DNA of 58,395 nt from Bacteroidota bacterium. GTDB taxonomy: Bacteria; Bacteroidota; Bacteroidia; CAIKAF01. The translations under genes and the position numbers were made by a program. Of the stretch, positions 25,751 to 35,377 are shown in pieces (position 1 is the stretch's first letter; each line of letters opens with the position of its first letter). The notes under the pieces were generated by a model. The model did no database searches. It saw nothing but the letters and a program-made list of their open reading frames with translations, and was not told the origin of the DNA. Location of the stretch: assembly GCA_023432985.1 (NCBI GenBank), contig JAEZEQ010000041.1, positions 1 to 58,395 on the forward strand. Reading direction: 5' to 3'.

Positions 25751-27085
25751 ATGTTAGTGAACACTCGCAAACTTTTGGCATTTTTACTCCTTCTTTTGGG
25801 ATGGAATAGCCTTCAAGCACAGGATGTATGGACCCTGAAACAATGTATTGATTCCGCGCTGGCACACAACAAATCCTTGCAAATCAATCGAAATTTAATC
25901 CGCATCAGCGAACAAAAGGAAAAGGAAGCTAAAGCCAACCTCATTCCTAAGGTGGAACTCAGGGCCGACTATAAATATTTTATCGAATTGCCTACCCAAC
26001 TTATGCCCATGAATGCGCTCAACCCCCAAATACCCGAAGGCCAATTTCGAGATGTGCGATTCGGAGTACCCCATAACATAAATGCACATGTGCAACTCTC
26101 TTTGCCCATTTATAATCCGCAATTGTATGGAGCTGTTGCAAATACGAATATTGCACAGGATTTGGCCGAATTGAATTACCAAAAAAATGAGGAAAATGTG
26201 CTTTACGATATCACAACGCTCTATTATAATGCCCAAATTCTTCAACATCAATTGCTTTTCTTGCAAAGCAATCTGAACAATGCCCAACAACTCCTGAAAA
26301 ACATGGAACTACTGAGGGAGCAAGCATTGGCAACGGGAACGGATGTCAACAAAGTGAAACTGCAAGCCGAGCAATTAATTACGCAAAAAGATATTATACA
26401 CCATAAATACCTCTCTGTTCTCAATGCCTTAAAGCTAAATATGGGAATTCCGTTGGAACGGGAAATCAGCCTTGTTCCGGAAATCGAAAAACAAAGTTCG
26501 GGCGAAAATAAATCCGAAAATTCTGTGGATTTGAAAATAATGCAGACCCAAAACAGCTTACTGGAATCCGAATTAAATACCCTGAAAAAATCACAATACC
26601 TTCCCTCCTTGCATGCTATTGCATCCTATGGAACAACGGGGTTTGGCTATGATAAAAAACCGGATGATTTCCTGAAATTTTATCCCATAGGTTTTGCCGG
26701 ATTGCAACTGACTTATCCCATTTTTAACGCTACAATTACCCAACGAAAAATAAATCAGAAAAAACTGGAAATCTCGAATAACAAATGGCAAATGGAAGGG
26801 ATTGCCGATAAAACTAAAATGGAGATTGAGAATGCCAAAAGGCAGCGACTAATTGCAATGCAAACTATTGCCAACACCGAAAATCAAATCTTATTGGCCC
26901 AATCTATTTACGACCAAACGCTATTGCAACAAAAACAAGGTAAGGCTACGCTCAGCGATATTTTATCGGCAGACTATGCACTTCGAGACGCACAACAACT
27001 TTATCTGACAGCTCTGATTGATTACCTGAAAGCAGACCTGGAACTGAAAAAACAAAATGGAAATATAAGAACGCTTAAAAATTAA
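25751..27085 (+). CDS. TolC-like outer membrane efflux protein
   Basis: Outer-membrane factor of a tripartite pump, 444 aa. The signal peptide ends near LQAQ (residue 24), followed by the typical opening DVWTLKQCIDSALAHNKSLQINRN. Two OEP domains with long coiled-coil helices follow; the motifs YYNAQILQHQL and the repeat-like NAKRQRLIAMQTIANTENQ are visible. It acts as the trimeric channel for the MFP and RND proteins encoded next. Confidence 0.93.
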   Translation: MLVNTRKLLAFLLLLLGWNSLQAQDVWTLKQCIDSALAHNKSLQINRNLIRISEQKEKEAKANLIPKVELRADYKYFIELPTQLMPMNALNPQIPEGQFRDVRFGVPHNINAHVQLSLPIYNPQLYGAVANTNIAQDLAELNYQKNEENVLYDITTLYYNAQILQHQLLFLQSNLNNAQQLLKNMELLREQALATGTDVNKVKLQAEQLITQKDIIHHKYLSVLNALKLNMGIPLEREISLVPEIEKQSSGENKSENSVDLKIMQTQNSLLESELNTLKKSQYLPSLHAIASYGTTGFGYDKKPDDFLKFYPIGFAGLQLTYPIFNATITQRKINQKKLEISNNKWQMEGIADKTKMEIENAKRQRLIAMQTIANTENQILLAQSIYDQTLLQQKQGKATLSDILSADYALRDAQQLYLTALIDYLKADLELKKQNGNIRTLKN

Positions 27086-27127
27086 ACCTGAGCATGTGCA
27101 TATATCGCATGCCTAATTTTAGATAAT

Positions 27128-28204
27128 ATGAAAAAAATAATCGGAATTCTGGGAGCATTGGCACTAATCGCCTTTGTGGTTTTCAAATTGGTCAGCAATA
27201 AGAAAACGACGGAAAATAAAATATACCAATACGATAAAGAAAAACCCATTGCCGTTTCCGTCGATACAATTCGTCTGCAAAGTATTGATTTTGCCAATTC
27301 CTATACGGGAACTTTTGAACCCAATAAGGAAAGTAAAATCAGCGCCGACATACAGGGAAAAATTAATGCCGTTCTGGTCGATTTAGGCTCTGAGGTTCAT
27401 AAAGGCCAAACTCTCGTACAGCTGGATAATGCCTTGCTGAAATATCAACTCCAAGCCATTGAAGTGCAATTGGAAGGATTGGAAGATGACGTGAAACGCT
27501 ATAGCATTTTATCTGAAGCAGATGCCGTGCAAGGCATACAATTGGAAAAAGCAAGACTGGCTCTGAAAGCGGCAAAGGTTCAAAAAGCCACCTTAATGGA
27601 ACAAATAGCCAAAACCACAATTAAAGCTCCGTTCAACGGAATTATAACCGCAAAATTCAACGAAGAAGGCGCTTTTGCAGCTCCGGGTATTCCCCTGCTT
27701 CAACTCACTGATATAAGCAGCTTGCGCTTCACTATCCAAGTCCCCGAAAAGAATCTCTTGTATTTCGATCCCAATGAAATATACCCCATTTATGCAGATG
27801 TTTATCCCGATTCCAAGCTTGAGGGCAAACTCTTGATGATAGGCTCTAAGGCCAATTTGGGCAATAGCTTCCCTATTCAGTTTCAAGTTCCCAATTCCCA
27901 AAACAGAAACATAAAATCAGGCATGTTCGGCAAGGTGCAACTAAGCCACACCATAAAAAATCAAGGCATTCTTATTCCCACTTCTGCTATTGTGGACCAA
28001 AACGGCAAAAGTATGGTCTACCTGATAAAAAACGGAAAAGCAACACTGCAACCCATTTCTACCTCTCAAAATATTGGAAATAAAACCCTGGTTTCGGAGG
28101 GATTGAAAGAGGGGGATATTCTTATCGTCAAAGGCTTTATCAACCTGTTCGACGGCGCACATGTTTCGCTCAACCAATCAGCCGATATGAATACAGAAAT
28201 TTAA
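27128..28204 (+). CDS. RND efflux membrane fusion protein
   Basis: Periplasmic adaptor (HlyD/AcrA type), 358 aa. An N-terminal membrane anchor (IIGILGALALIAFVVFKLV) is followed by the lipoyl half-motifs GTFEPNKESKISADIQGKI and VDLGSEVHKGQTLVQLDN, a short coiled coil, then TTIKAPFNGIITAKFNEEGAFAAPG and the beta-barrel. It lacks a lipobox, so it is anchored by the N-terminal helix. It links the inner membrane pump to the TolC-like channel. The gene lies between those two genes in the standard order. Confidence 0.93.
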   Translation: MKKIIGILGALALIAFVVFKLVSNKKTTENKIYQYDKEKPIAVSVDTIRLQSIDFANSYTGTFEPNKESKISADIQGKINAVLVDLGSEVHKGQTLVQLDNALLKYQLQAIEVQLEGLEDDVKRYSILSEADAVQGIQLEKARLALKAAKVQKATLMEQIAKTTIKAPFNGIITAKFNEEGAFAAPGIPLLQLTDISSLRFTIQVPEKNLLYFDPNEIYPIYADVYPDSKLEGKLLMIGSKANLGNSFPIQFQVPNSQNRNIKSGMFGKVQLSHTIKNQGILIPTSAIVDQNGKSMVYLIKNGKATLQPISTSQNIGNKTLVSEGLKEGDILIVKGFINLFDGAHVSLNQSADMNTEI

Positions 28205-28272
28205 ATAAAAAACGGCAAAATGCAAGCCTGAATCAAACTTCCGTATCTGCCATTTCTAAATCAATATTGAGT

Positions 28273-31200
28273 ATGAATATTACAGAAATATCCATCAAAC
28301 GCCCCTCGCTGATTATTGTGCTTTTCAGTGTATTTACCTTATTGGGAATTATCGGTTACAAAAATTTGAGCTATGAATTAATGCCCGATTTCAATCAACC
28401 CGTAGTGGTTATAAAAACCCTGTATCCGGGCGCCGAACCCAATGAGGTCGAAACTTCGGTTTCCCGAAAAATTGAAGATGCACTTTCGAACCTGGAAGGC
28501 GTAGATTATCTGGTCACCAAATCTTTACCCAATGCCTCCATTATTATCGCCAATCTGAAATACGGAACGGATTTGGATAAAACCATGCAAGATGCACAGC
28601 GCTACATAGATAATATCCGAAAAGATTTACCGCAGGATGTCCAAAATCCGGTCATGAGCAAGGTCTCGCCCAACGATTTACCCATTATGTCGGTAAGCGC
28701 AACCAGCAATTTAAGTTCGACCGAATTCTATCAAAAATTGAAAGATGATTACTTGCCGCAAATTCAACAAATTAAAGGCGTAGCCGAAATTAGTATTCTG
28801 GGCGCTGAAGAAAGAGAAATTCAAATTAAAGTCGACAAAGAAAAATTAAAACTCTATAAGCTTTCTTTATTTCAACTCGTGGAAGCTGTTAACCGCTCCG
28901 GTATTGATGTGCCCGCAGGAAAATTGCAAAGTGAATCGGAAAATAATTCGCTCCGACTCCTGGGAAAATTCAATACCATTCACGATATTCAACATGTTCA
29001 GGTCGCCATGCCTATACCGGGAAGTCCGGTTTTTATTAAGGATATTGCCGAGGTTACAGACGGAATTAAAGAGATTTCTTCGTATAGCCGATATAATGGA
29101 GAAAAAGGTATAGGACTGCTCATTAAAAAACAAGGCGATGCAAATGCGGTTGATGTATCGAAACAGATTCGAAATGCTTTTCAATCTATAGAAAAACAAG
29201 AAGCCGAGGCAAATGTGAAATTTGTAGTTACTGACGATAGTACAGACAATACGATTGCTGCGGTAAACTCGGTAGGGATTGACCTCATTCTGGCCATAAT
29301 TCTAGTCTCTTTTGTGATGCTCCTATTTCTGAGAAGTTACCGAAATGCACTGATTGTGGCCATTGCCATTCCTACTTCATTGATAACCGCATTTGGAACT
29401 ATGTGGCTCTTGGGTTATACGCTAAACTTAATGACTCTACTCGCCATGTCTCTGGTTATAGGCGTTCTGGTTGACGATGCTACGGTGGTCTTGGAAAATA
29501 TTCAACGACACCTGGATATGGGAAAAGAAAAAAGGAAAGCCGCAATGGACGGGCGTATGGAAATCGGCTTCTCGGCCCTCTCTATTACCTTGGTCGACGT
29601 TGTGGTCTTCTTGCCCATTTTATTCCTCCAGGTCTTTGTATCGGATATGTTGAAACAGTTTTCTGTGGTTATTATCGTAACGGTTCTAACCAGCTTACTG
29701 GTCGGGTTTACCCTCACCCCATGGCTGGCTTCTCGTATAGGTACCAAGGAAAATCTACAAGCTACACATTTCTTTAATCGATTCTTACTTTGGTTCGAAA
29801 AACAATTGGATGTATTTATTGCTTGGTACGGCAAATCTTTAAATTGGGTTTTGAATCATAAACTCTTGTTTGTCGGCTTCGTTCTACTCCTTTTTGTAGC
29901 CACGGCTGCTATCATGAAACAAGGTATTATAGGAAAAGAATTGATTGCTACCGGCGACCAAGGGAAATTTCGAATGACATTGGAATTCGACAAAAATGTC
30001 TCTCTCCAACAAAATAATTTAATCTCGGAAAAAATTGAAAATTATATTCTGCAAAAAACTGAGGTAGAAACGGTATTCAGTAATGTGGGAGGACCAAGCA
30101 GCGGTATCGGAAGTCTCGGCGTCGGCGCTGCCAATAAATCGGAAATTACGGTGCAATTGAAACCTAAAAAGGAAATTGATTATATAGATACAGAAAGCTT
30201 TATGCGAAACTTAAGGGAAGATTTACAACAAAATTATCCCGGTATTAATTTCTCTATTATGGCATTGGGACTGATCCCCCGAACCGCCCCTATCGAAATT
30301 ACGCTGAGTGGCAGCAACTTTAATCTGCTTATGCAAAATGGCGAAAATCTAAAATCTGTTATTGAAAAAATTCCCGGCGCAGATAATGTACGCCTCTCTA
30401 TTGAAGCCGGAAATCCCGAATTCAAAATTATCCCCGATAAAGATAAAATGCAAAGACTGGGATTGAATACGGCTTGGGTCGGACTAAATCTGAGAACCGC
30501 TATTACAGGAAATGATGATGCACGCCTAACGGAAAATGGAACCGAATATCCGGTGCGCATTTGGTTGGATGATTTTAACCGACAAAATGAAGATGATATC
30601 AAGGAACTCGTAATCACAAATCCATTGGGTATGCCCATAGAAATTTCTCAATTTGCCCATATAGATAGAAGTAATTCGCCCTCTCTTCTGGAAAGGAAAG
30701 ACAGGCAACCTGCCCTTACTCTCACCGCCGACGCCTTAGGACGCCCATCGGGAACCGTAGCCGATGAAGTAGTGGCCTATATGAACCAAAAACCACTGCC
30801 CGACGGAATTCAAATGACCTGGGGCAGCGATATAAAACGACAAAACGATAGCTTCGGTGCATTGGGCTCTGTTCTATTGATCTCCTTCTTGCTGATTTAT
30901 CTGATTATGGTAGCCTTATATGATAGCTATATCTACCCCTTTGTGGCCTTGTTCGCCATTCCTGTTGCAGCTATCGGAGCCTTCCTCGCCCTGAATTTGT
31001 CCCTGAGCAACCTCAGCTTATTCGTACTCCTTGGTTTAATTATGCTGATGGGACTGGTTACGAAAAATTCTATTCTAATTGTGGATTTTACAAATCAACT
31101 CAAAGCTGAAGGAAAACCCTATAAATCGGCTATTCTTGAAGCTGCTAAAGCCCGCTTAAGACCTATTCTTATGACAACCCTGTCTATGGCCATAGGTATG

Positions 31201-31365
31201 CTGCCCATCGCATTGGCAAAAGGAACTTCAGCCGAATGGAAAAACGGACTGGCATGGGTAATCATAGGCGGACTGCTCTCGTCTTTAGCGCTGACTGTTT
31301 ACCTGGTCCCCTTGGTATATGATGTGGTGGACGGATTTAAAGAAAGGTTGCAGAAAAAAAGATAA
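28273..31365 (+). CDS. RND-family efflux transporter permease (AcrB/HAE1 type)
   Basis: Proton-driven inner-membrane pump, 1030 aa from the ATG at 28273 (a TTG two codons upstream at 28267 is less likely). It opens with ISIKRPSLIIVLFSVFTLLG and has the two large periplasmic loops and 12 membrane helices of the family. LVIGVLVDDATVVLENIQRH is the helix 4 proton-relay region with the two Asp, and the second half has GLIMLMGLVTKNSILIVDF on helix 10. This is a hydrophobe/amphiphile-type pump rather than a CusA-type metal pump. It is the last gene of the tetR-led operon. Confidence 0.95.
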   Translation: MNITEISIKRPSLIIVLFSVFTLLGIIGYKNLSYELMPDFNQPVVVIKTLYPGAEPNEVETSVSRKIEDALSNLEGVDYLVTKSLPNASIIIANLKYGTDLDKTMQDAQRYIDNIRKDLPQDVQNPVMSKVSPNDLPIMSVSATSNLSSTEFYQKLKDDYLPQIQQIKGVAEISILGAEEREIQIKVDKEKLKLYKLSLFQLVEAVNRSGIDVPAGKLQSESENNSLRLLGKFNTIHDIQHVQVAMPIPGSPVFIKDIAEVTDGIKEISSYSRYNGEKGIGLLIKKQGDANAVDVSKQIRNAFQSIEKQEAEANVKFVVTDDSTDNTIAAVNSVGIDLILAIILVSFVMLLFLRSYRNALIVAIAIPTSLITAFGTMWLLGYTLNLMTLLAMSLVIGVLVDDATVVLENIQRHLDMGKEKRKAAMDGRMEIGFSALSITLVDVVVFLPILFLQVFVSDMLKQFSVVIIVTVLTSLLVGFTLTPWLASRIGTKENLQATHFFNRFLLWFEKQLDVFIAWYGKSLNWVLNHKLLFVGFVLLLFVATAAIMKQGIIGKELIATGDQGKFRMTLEFDKNVSLQQNNLISEKIENYILQKTEVETVFSNVGGPSSGIGSLGVGAANKSEITVQLKPKKEIDYIDTESFMRNLREDLQQNYPGINFSIMALGLIPRTAPIEITLSGSNFNLLMQNGENLKSVIEKIPGADNVRLSIEAGNPEFKIIPDKDKMQRLGLNTAWVGLNLRTAITGNDDARLTENGTEYPVRIWLDDFNRQNEDDIKELVITNPLGMPIEISQFAHIDRSNSPSLLERKDRQPALTLTADALGRPSGTVADEVVAYMNQKPLPDGIQMTWGSDIKRQNDSFGALGSVLLISFLLIYLIMVALYDSYIYPFVALFAIPVAAIGAFLALNLSLSNLSLFVLLGLIMLMGLVTKNSILIVDFTNQLKAEGKPYKSAILEAAKARLRPILMTTLSMAIGMLPIALAKGTSAEWKNGLAWVIIGGLLSSLALTVYLVPLVYDVVDGFKERLQKKR

Positions 31366-31516
31366 GAAATCTCTGAATTTCTCAACTCTTCTTCCCAATC
31401 CATTTTAACCTTAAAAAATGCCGACTAATTGCGGGAAAATGCAAAACCTATTGGCATATCTCACGCACTTCCCTGTTTCGGTTTATTGAAATCAATGCGC
31501 ATGTTTTTATTAATAA

Positions 31517-31538
31517 TTTAAGACTAATTTGTCGTAAA
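31517..31538 (+). promoter_or_regulatory. Candidate Rrf2 operator, copy 1
   Basis: A 22-bp imperfect dyad with half-sites TTTAAGACTA and TTGTCGTAAA around a 2-nt centre. It matches the perfect dyad at 32033-32054 at 19 of 22 positions. It lies 42 nt upstream of the rrf2 ATG, overlapping the likely -7 region (TAATTTG). Autoregulation by the Rrf2 protein is the simplest reading. Confidence 0.55.
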
Positions 31539-31579
31539 TAAAATAAATGTGCTACATTAGCACCGAAATTTATACCTAT

Positions 31580-32014
31580 ATGTTTTCGAAAGCATGCGAA
31601 CACGGAATTAAAGCAATTATTTATATCGCCACCCAATCCATGGACGGAAAAAGGGTGAAAATTGCCGATATAGTCGAAAACACAGGTTCCCCTGAAGCCT
31701 TTACTGCCAAAGTGCTGGGAGCTCTAACTAAGGTCAAAATCGTACAATCACTCACCGGACCCGCAGGCGGATTTTTTATCGATAAGGACAGTATGAAACA
31801 TACTACGCTTATAGAAATCGTAGAAGCTATTGACGGCGACTCCATTTTCAACGGTTGCGGTTTGGGACAAAATGAATGCAATCACGAAAAACCCTGCCCC
31901 ATGCACGAAAAATTTGTACATGTTAGAAAGGAAATAAAAAATATGTTGAAAAGCACCAGTATTCAGGACCTGGCAGTGGGACTGAAAACGGGAAAAACTG
32001 TATTAATACGATGA
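31580..32014 (+). CDS. Rrf2-family regulator with FeS-type cysteine triad
   Basis: Winged-helix regulator of the Rrf2 family (IscR/NsrR group), 144 aa from the ATG at 31580. The ORF extends 11 codons upstream, but MFSKACEHGIKAIIYIA is the standard family start. The DNA-binding wing reads SPEAFTAKVLGALTKVKIV...GPAGGF. The cysteines C93, C100 and C106 have the x6/x5 spacing of [2Fe-2S]-binding members, so the protein may sense NO, O2 or cluster status. Its stop overlaps the start of the oxidase gene (ATGA at 32011-32014). A 22-bp dyad in its promoter recurs at the start of the oxidase gene. Confidence 0.92.
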   Translation: MFSKACEHGIKAIIYIATQSMDGKRVKIADIVENTGSPEAFTAKVLGALTKVKIVQSLTGPAGGFFIDKDSMKHTTLIEIVEAIDGDSIFNGCGLGQNECNHEKPCPMHEKFVHVRKEIKNMLKSTSIQDLAVGLKTGKTVLIR

Positions 32015-33849
32015 AAAAAAAATTTAATCCTATTTACGACAAACTTGTCGTAAAATCAATTTTATGCTTACTCTTATCTACCACCCCCATGCTTCAGGGC
32101 ATGGCCCAAACCAAGGCCAACCCCGACACCTCAAACTGGATCAATAGTCCCCCCATTATAGGCACTTTCCTCCTCGTTACTTTTGTTTTTCTTATTGCCG
32201 TTATTATTCTATCCGTACGCCTGATTGCGTATTTGGACCGACTGAAAAATCGACAGGAAATAAAAAAACAAGAGGAATTCACAGATCAACTCATCAATCT
32301 TTCCGAAAATGAAATTGACCATATCCTCGAAAAAAGAAAAACCGCTTTGCAATATAAATTAAGCGGAAATGAATTGGGAAGCGAAACGGAAATTATTGAC
32401 CGAAAGGGCATTGTTTCACATATTACGCATAACCCAGATAATCCACTCGTCGACGAAAAAAAGAAAAGCAAGGTTTTTCTGGAAACCCCACCCGAACTAA
32501 AATCTATTGTTATACGCTATATTGCTGCTGCCACTTTCTGGCTGATTTTTGGAACGCTGATCGGTCAATATGTGGGTATGAAATTTCTTTGGCCGGAAAT
32601 GGACTCGCTCGCATGGCTGTCTTTTGGGCGACTCAGGCCCGTGCATACAAATGCGGTTTTCTGGGGATGGGCATCTATGGCCATGATCGGATTGGGATAT
32701 TTTGTTGTAGCACGCACCTCAAATACCAAAATCTATAGCTATGCCTGGGCAAACCGCGCCTGGATCTTGCTCAACTTATCGGTTGTACTCGGAACGGTCT
32801 TACTTATGTCGGGAATTAATAATGGAGGTGGAGAATACAGAGAATATATTTGGCCGGTTATGCTGCTCTTTGCAAGCGGACTTATCCTCACTTTTTTCAA
32901 TTTCTACAAAACCGTAGCTAAACGAAAAATCTCCGAAATCTATATCTCCAATTGGTATTTATTAGGCGGGTTAATTTGGACTATTGTATTGGTAACTATA
33001 GGCTATATACCAAGCTTCCAAAACGGTTTAGGCGAAACAGTTATTCAAGGTTATTATATGCACCAAGGTGTGGGAATGTGGTTTATGACCTTTACACTGG
33101 GACTGATTTATTATTATCTCCCCTCTTCACTCAATAAACCTATTTATTCTTATTCTTTAGGCGTATTAGCATTCTGGACTCAAATGTTATTCTATACGCT
33201 TATTGGTACACATCACTTCGTTTTTAGTCCACTCCCCTGGTGGCTGCAAACTGTTGCCATTGTTTTTAGTGCCGGTATGTTTATTCCCGTCCTGGCCGGA
33301 TCTACGAATTTTATGATGACTATGCGCGGCAGCTGGAACGAACTGGCAAAAAGCTATGTGCTCCCCTTCTTTCTGGTTGGCGTCGTTTTCTATTTTGTAG
33401 GGTCTACGCAAGGCAGCTTGCAAGCTTTCCGGTTTACTAATTTTATTTGGCATTTTACTGACTTTAATGTCGCTCACTCTCACATGACTATGTATGGCAT
33501 TATTACTTTTATTCTCTGGGCTTGTATTTATGCCATTTTACCCAAAATAACCGGAAAAGGACCCAAATCCTTCCTTGTTGGTGTGCACTTCTGGCTGGCC
33601 TTTATCGGCTTATTTCTCTATATGATTTCTCTTATGGCCGGCGGTACCCTGAAAGGACTCAGCTGGATAGAAGGTAAACCTTTTATCGAATCGGTTATTC
33701 TCATGCAACCTTATTGGCTATGGAGAGCTATAGGCGGCTCACTCATGTTCTGTTCGCATCTGATTTTTGCCGCAAATGTGTGGACTATGATGAAATCTCA
33801 TAAACAAAATACAACTAAAGAATTTCAAATGCATACGCAAACAAATTAA
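32011..33849 (+). CDS. Divergent cbb3-type haem-copper oxidase subunit I
   Basis: Catalytic subunit of a C-family (cbb3-like) haem-copper oxidase, 612 aa. The residues 1-32 look like a signal peptide (KSILCLLLSTTPMLQGMAQ), then one membrane helix and a charged cytoplasmic stretch to about 165, then the oxidase core. Key residues: H212 (RPVHTNA, low-spin haem), H351 (MHQGVG), H401 and H402 (CuB), H489 and H491 (haems). Y395, six residues before H401, matches the cross-linked tyrosine of cbb3 oxidases, and no NorB-type glutamate follows H351, so an O2 reductase is favoured over NO reductase. Q467 replaces a glutamate conserved in CcoN. It is coupled to rrf2 upstream. Confidence 0.88.
   Translation: MKKKFNPIYDKLVVKSILCLLLSTTPMLQGMAQTKANPDTSNWINSPPIIGTFLLVTFVFLIAVIILSVRLIAYLDRLKNRQEIKKQEEFTDQLINLSENEIDHILEKRKTALQYKLSGNELGSETEIIDRKGIVSHITHNPDNPLVDEKKKSKVFLETPPELKSIVIRYIAAATFWLIFGTLIGQYVGMKFLWPEMDSLAWLSFGRLRPVHTNAVFWGWASMAMIGLGYFVVARTSNTKIYSYAWANRAWILLNLSVVLGTVLLMSGINNGGGEYREYIWPVMLLFASGLILTFFNFYKTVAKRKISEIYISNWYLLGGLIWTIVLVTIGYIPSFQNGLGETVIQGYYMHQGVGMWFMTFTLGLIYYYLPSSLNKPIYSYSLGVLAFWTQMLFYTLIGTHHFVFSPLPWWLQTVAIVFSAGMFIPVLAGSTNFMMTMRGSWNELAKSYVLPFFLVGVVFYFVGSTQGSLQAFRFTNFIWHFTDFNVAHSHMTMYGIITFILWACIYAILPKITGKGPKSFLVGVHFWLAFIGLFLYMISLMAGGTLKGLSWIEGKPFIESVILMQPYWLWRAIGGSLMFCSHLIFAANVWTMMKSHKQNTTKEFQMHTQTN
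32033..32054 (+). promoter_or_regulatory. Candidate Rrf2 operator, copy 2 (intragenic)
   Basis: A perfect dyad: TTTACGACAA, 2 nt (AC), TTGTCGTAAA. It lies at codons 8-15 of the oxidase gene and matches 31517-31538 at 19 of 22 positions. It may control an internal promoter or block elongation, letting the regulator tune oxidase expression separately from its own. Confidence 0.6.
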
Positions 33850-33859
33850 ATCTTAAATC

Positions 33860-34855
33860 ATGTTCGACTTTCATAAAAACCATAAAAATTTAACGCAAGT
33901 CGCCTTCCTGGTATTCGCTATATTAAGTACGCTCGTGGCTATTATTCCCGCCTATCAAATGCAGGAAACACAAGCCTTGCCTTCTATGAAACCCATGAGC
34001 GAACAAGAAAAAAACGGCCTTGCTGTTTATACTTCCGAAAATTGTATGTCCTGCCATACACAACAAGTACGTAATATCGAAATGGATAAAACATGGGGCG
34101 AAAGACCCTCTATTCCATCCGATTATTATTACAGCAAAATGCGCCCGGATATTTGGCGACAATCACCATCCCTGCTCGGTAGCGAAAGAACCGGACCCGA
34201 TTTAACCAATATAGGAAAAAGACAACCCGGATTGGAATGGCATTTATTGCATTTATATAATCCCCGAATTGTAATCGCTGAATCGATAATGCCCGCATAT
34301 CCATGGCTCTTTGTGGAAAAAGAAAGCCACGAAGTACAGGAAAATGATATTGTCTTGCCCGTTCCTGAACCTTATGCGAAAGGTAAAAAAATTGTGGCAA
34401 CGCAAAAGGTCTTGGACCTGGTCACTTACCTGCAATCTCTTAAACAAGCCGAACTGAATCCACAAGTTAACAAGCCCGATTTTATCCCATCTTCTAAGCT
34501 TAAATCAAGCGAAGAAAATGCATCTCTATTGCCCAATGGAGCCAATTTATATATGGAGAATTGCGCAGCTTGTCATCAGGCAGACGGAAAGGGTCTGAAA
34601 GGAGCCTTCCCCCCATTGGCAAACAGCAAAATTGTACTGGACGAAAATCCCGAATTATTAATCCAAATCATCCTCAAAGGTTATGATGCACGCGCCGAAT
34701 TCAGCGTTATGCCCGGCTTCGAAGAACAACTTACGGATGAAGAAATTGCAGCCATTGCAACGCATGAAAGGTCGAACTGGGGCAATGATGCCAAGGCGGT
34801 TACGGCAGAGGAAGTAAAAAAAATACGCACTTATATGAACACTTTAAATCCATAA
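33860..34855 (+). CDS. Diheme cytochrome c, CcoO-like with C-terminal cytochrome domain
   Basis: Electron-entry subunit of the oxidase, 331 aa. An N-terminal membrane anchor (VAFLVFAILSTLVAIIPAY) precedes a CcoO-like domain with haem motif CMSCH (C62, C65, H66). It keeps the CcoO blocks GSERTGPDLTNIGKRQ, WHLLHLYNPR and ESIMPAYPWL, where the Met is the likely distal ligand. A second cytochrome c domain has CAACH (C235, C238, H239) and FSVMPGF for its Met. So CcoO and one CcoP-like domain are combined in one chain. It starts 10 nt after the oxidase gene; no separate ccoP, ccoG, ccoS or ccoI gene is in the window. Confidence 0.9.
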   Translation: MFDFHKNHKNLTQVAFLVFAILSTLVAIIPAYQMQETQALPSMKPMSEQEKNGLAVYTSENCMSCHTQQVRNIEMDKTWGERPSIPSDYYYSKMRPDIWRQSPSLLGSERTGPDLTNIGKRQPGLEWHLLHLYNPRIVIAESIMPAYPWLFVEKESHEVQENDIVLPVPEPYAKGKKIVATQKVLDLVTYLQSLKQAELNPQVNKPDFIPSSKLKSSEENASLLPNGANLYMENCAACHQADGKGLKGAFPPLANSKIVLDENPELLIQIILKGYDARAEFSVMPGFEEQLTDEEIAAIATHERSNWGNDAKAVTAEEVKKIRTYMNTLNP

Positions 34856-34858
34856 ATT

Positions 34859-35095
34859 ATGAACACAAATGAAATTTGGCTCGAAAGTTTGATTACCGAA
34901 AGCCCACAAGAAGGACGCGAACTGGCAATAAAAATGGCACGCAAATCTATAGCCGCCATTCAAACAGATCCCGAAATACGTAAACAATTACGCGATGCCT
35001 ATGCTAAAGATACAGCACAACTTATCGCTTCTGCAAATGTAATCGCCATCGAATTCCAAACGATTGCCGCAGCAAATAACTACTGGAAAAAATAA
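34859..35095 (+). CDS. Small protein of the oxidase operon, unknown
   Basis: A 78-aa soluble, helical, Ala- and Ile-rich protein with no signal peptide or cysteine (ELAIKMARKSIAAIQ, then AQLIASANVIAIEFQTIAAANNYW). I do not recognise a family. It begins 3 nt after the cytochrome gene, so it is part of the operon. It could be an assembly or regulatory factor; this is a guess. Confidence 0.7.
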   Translation: MNTNEIWLESLITESPQEGRELAIKMARKSIAAIQTDPEIRKQLRDAYAKDTAQLIASANVIAIEFQTIAAANNYWKK

Positions 35096-35112
35096 ACTAA
35101 AGCCGAGTGCAT

Positions 35113-35370
35113 ATGAAAAAAATTATCAGTACAACCCTCATCTTTTTAAGTCCCCTCACCATCCTGGCCTGTGAAGTCTGCCAAAACAGACAACCCAAAG
35201 CTTTGCAAGGAATAACGCACGGAACCGGAGCGCAAAATTATGGGGATTACTGGATTATTGCCTCGGCCATTCTTATTGTGCTTGTTACTCTTTTCTTGAG
35301 TGTCAAATTCCTGCTAAAACCCAATGAAAATGAACCAAACCATATAAAAAACAGTGTTTGCAACGATTGA
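35113..35370 (+). CDS. Small membrane protein with CxxC, oxidase operon
   Basis: An 85-aa protein: signal peptide to about ILAC, the pair CEVC just after it, then one membrane helix (WIIASAILIVLVTLFLSVKFLL) and a charged tail. The ATG at 35113 is preferred to GTG two codons upstream. The CxxC at the mature N-terminus may hold a metal or be redox-active in the periplasm. It is encoded between the oxidase genes and a haemoglobin gene, which suggests a role in copper or haem delivery to the oxidase; not proven. Confidence 0.72.
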   Translation: MKKIISTTLIFLSPLTILACEVCQNRQPKALQGITHGTGAQNYGDYWIIASAILIVLVTLFLSVKFLLKPNENEPNHIKNSVCND

Positions 35371-35377
35371 TTATGCT

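Noticed and set aside
31484..31499. ATTGAAATCAAT as an FNR-type site upstream of the rrf2-oxidase operon
   Set aside because: The half-sites lack the four-base spacer of an FNR box.
32011..33849. Nitric oxide reductase NorB instead of an oxidase
   Set aside because: Y395 six residues before the H401-H402 pair is the cross-linked tyrosine pattern of cbb3 oxidases, and no NorB-type glutamate follows H351. NO reduction as a side activity is still possible.
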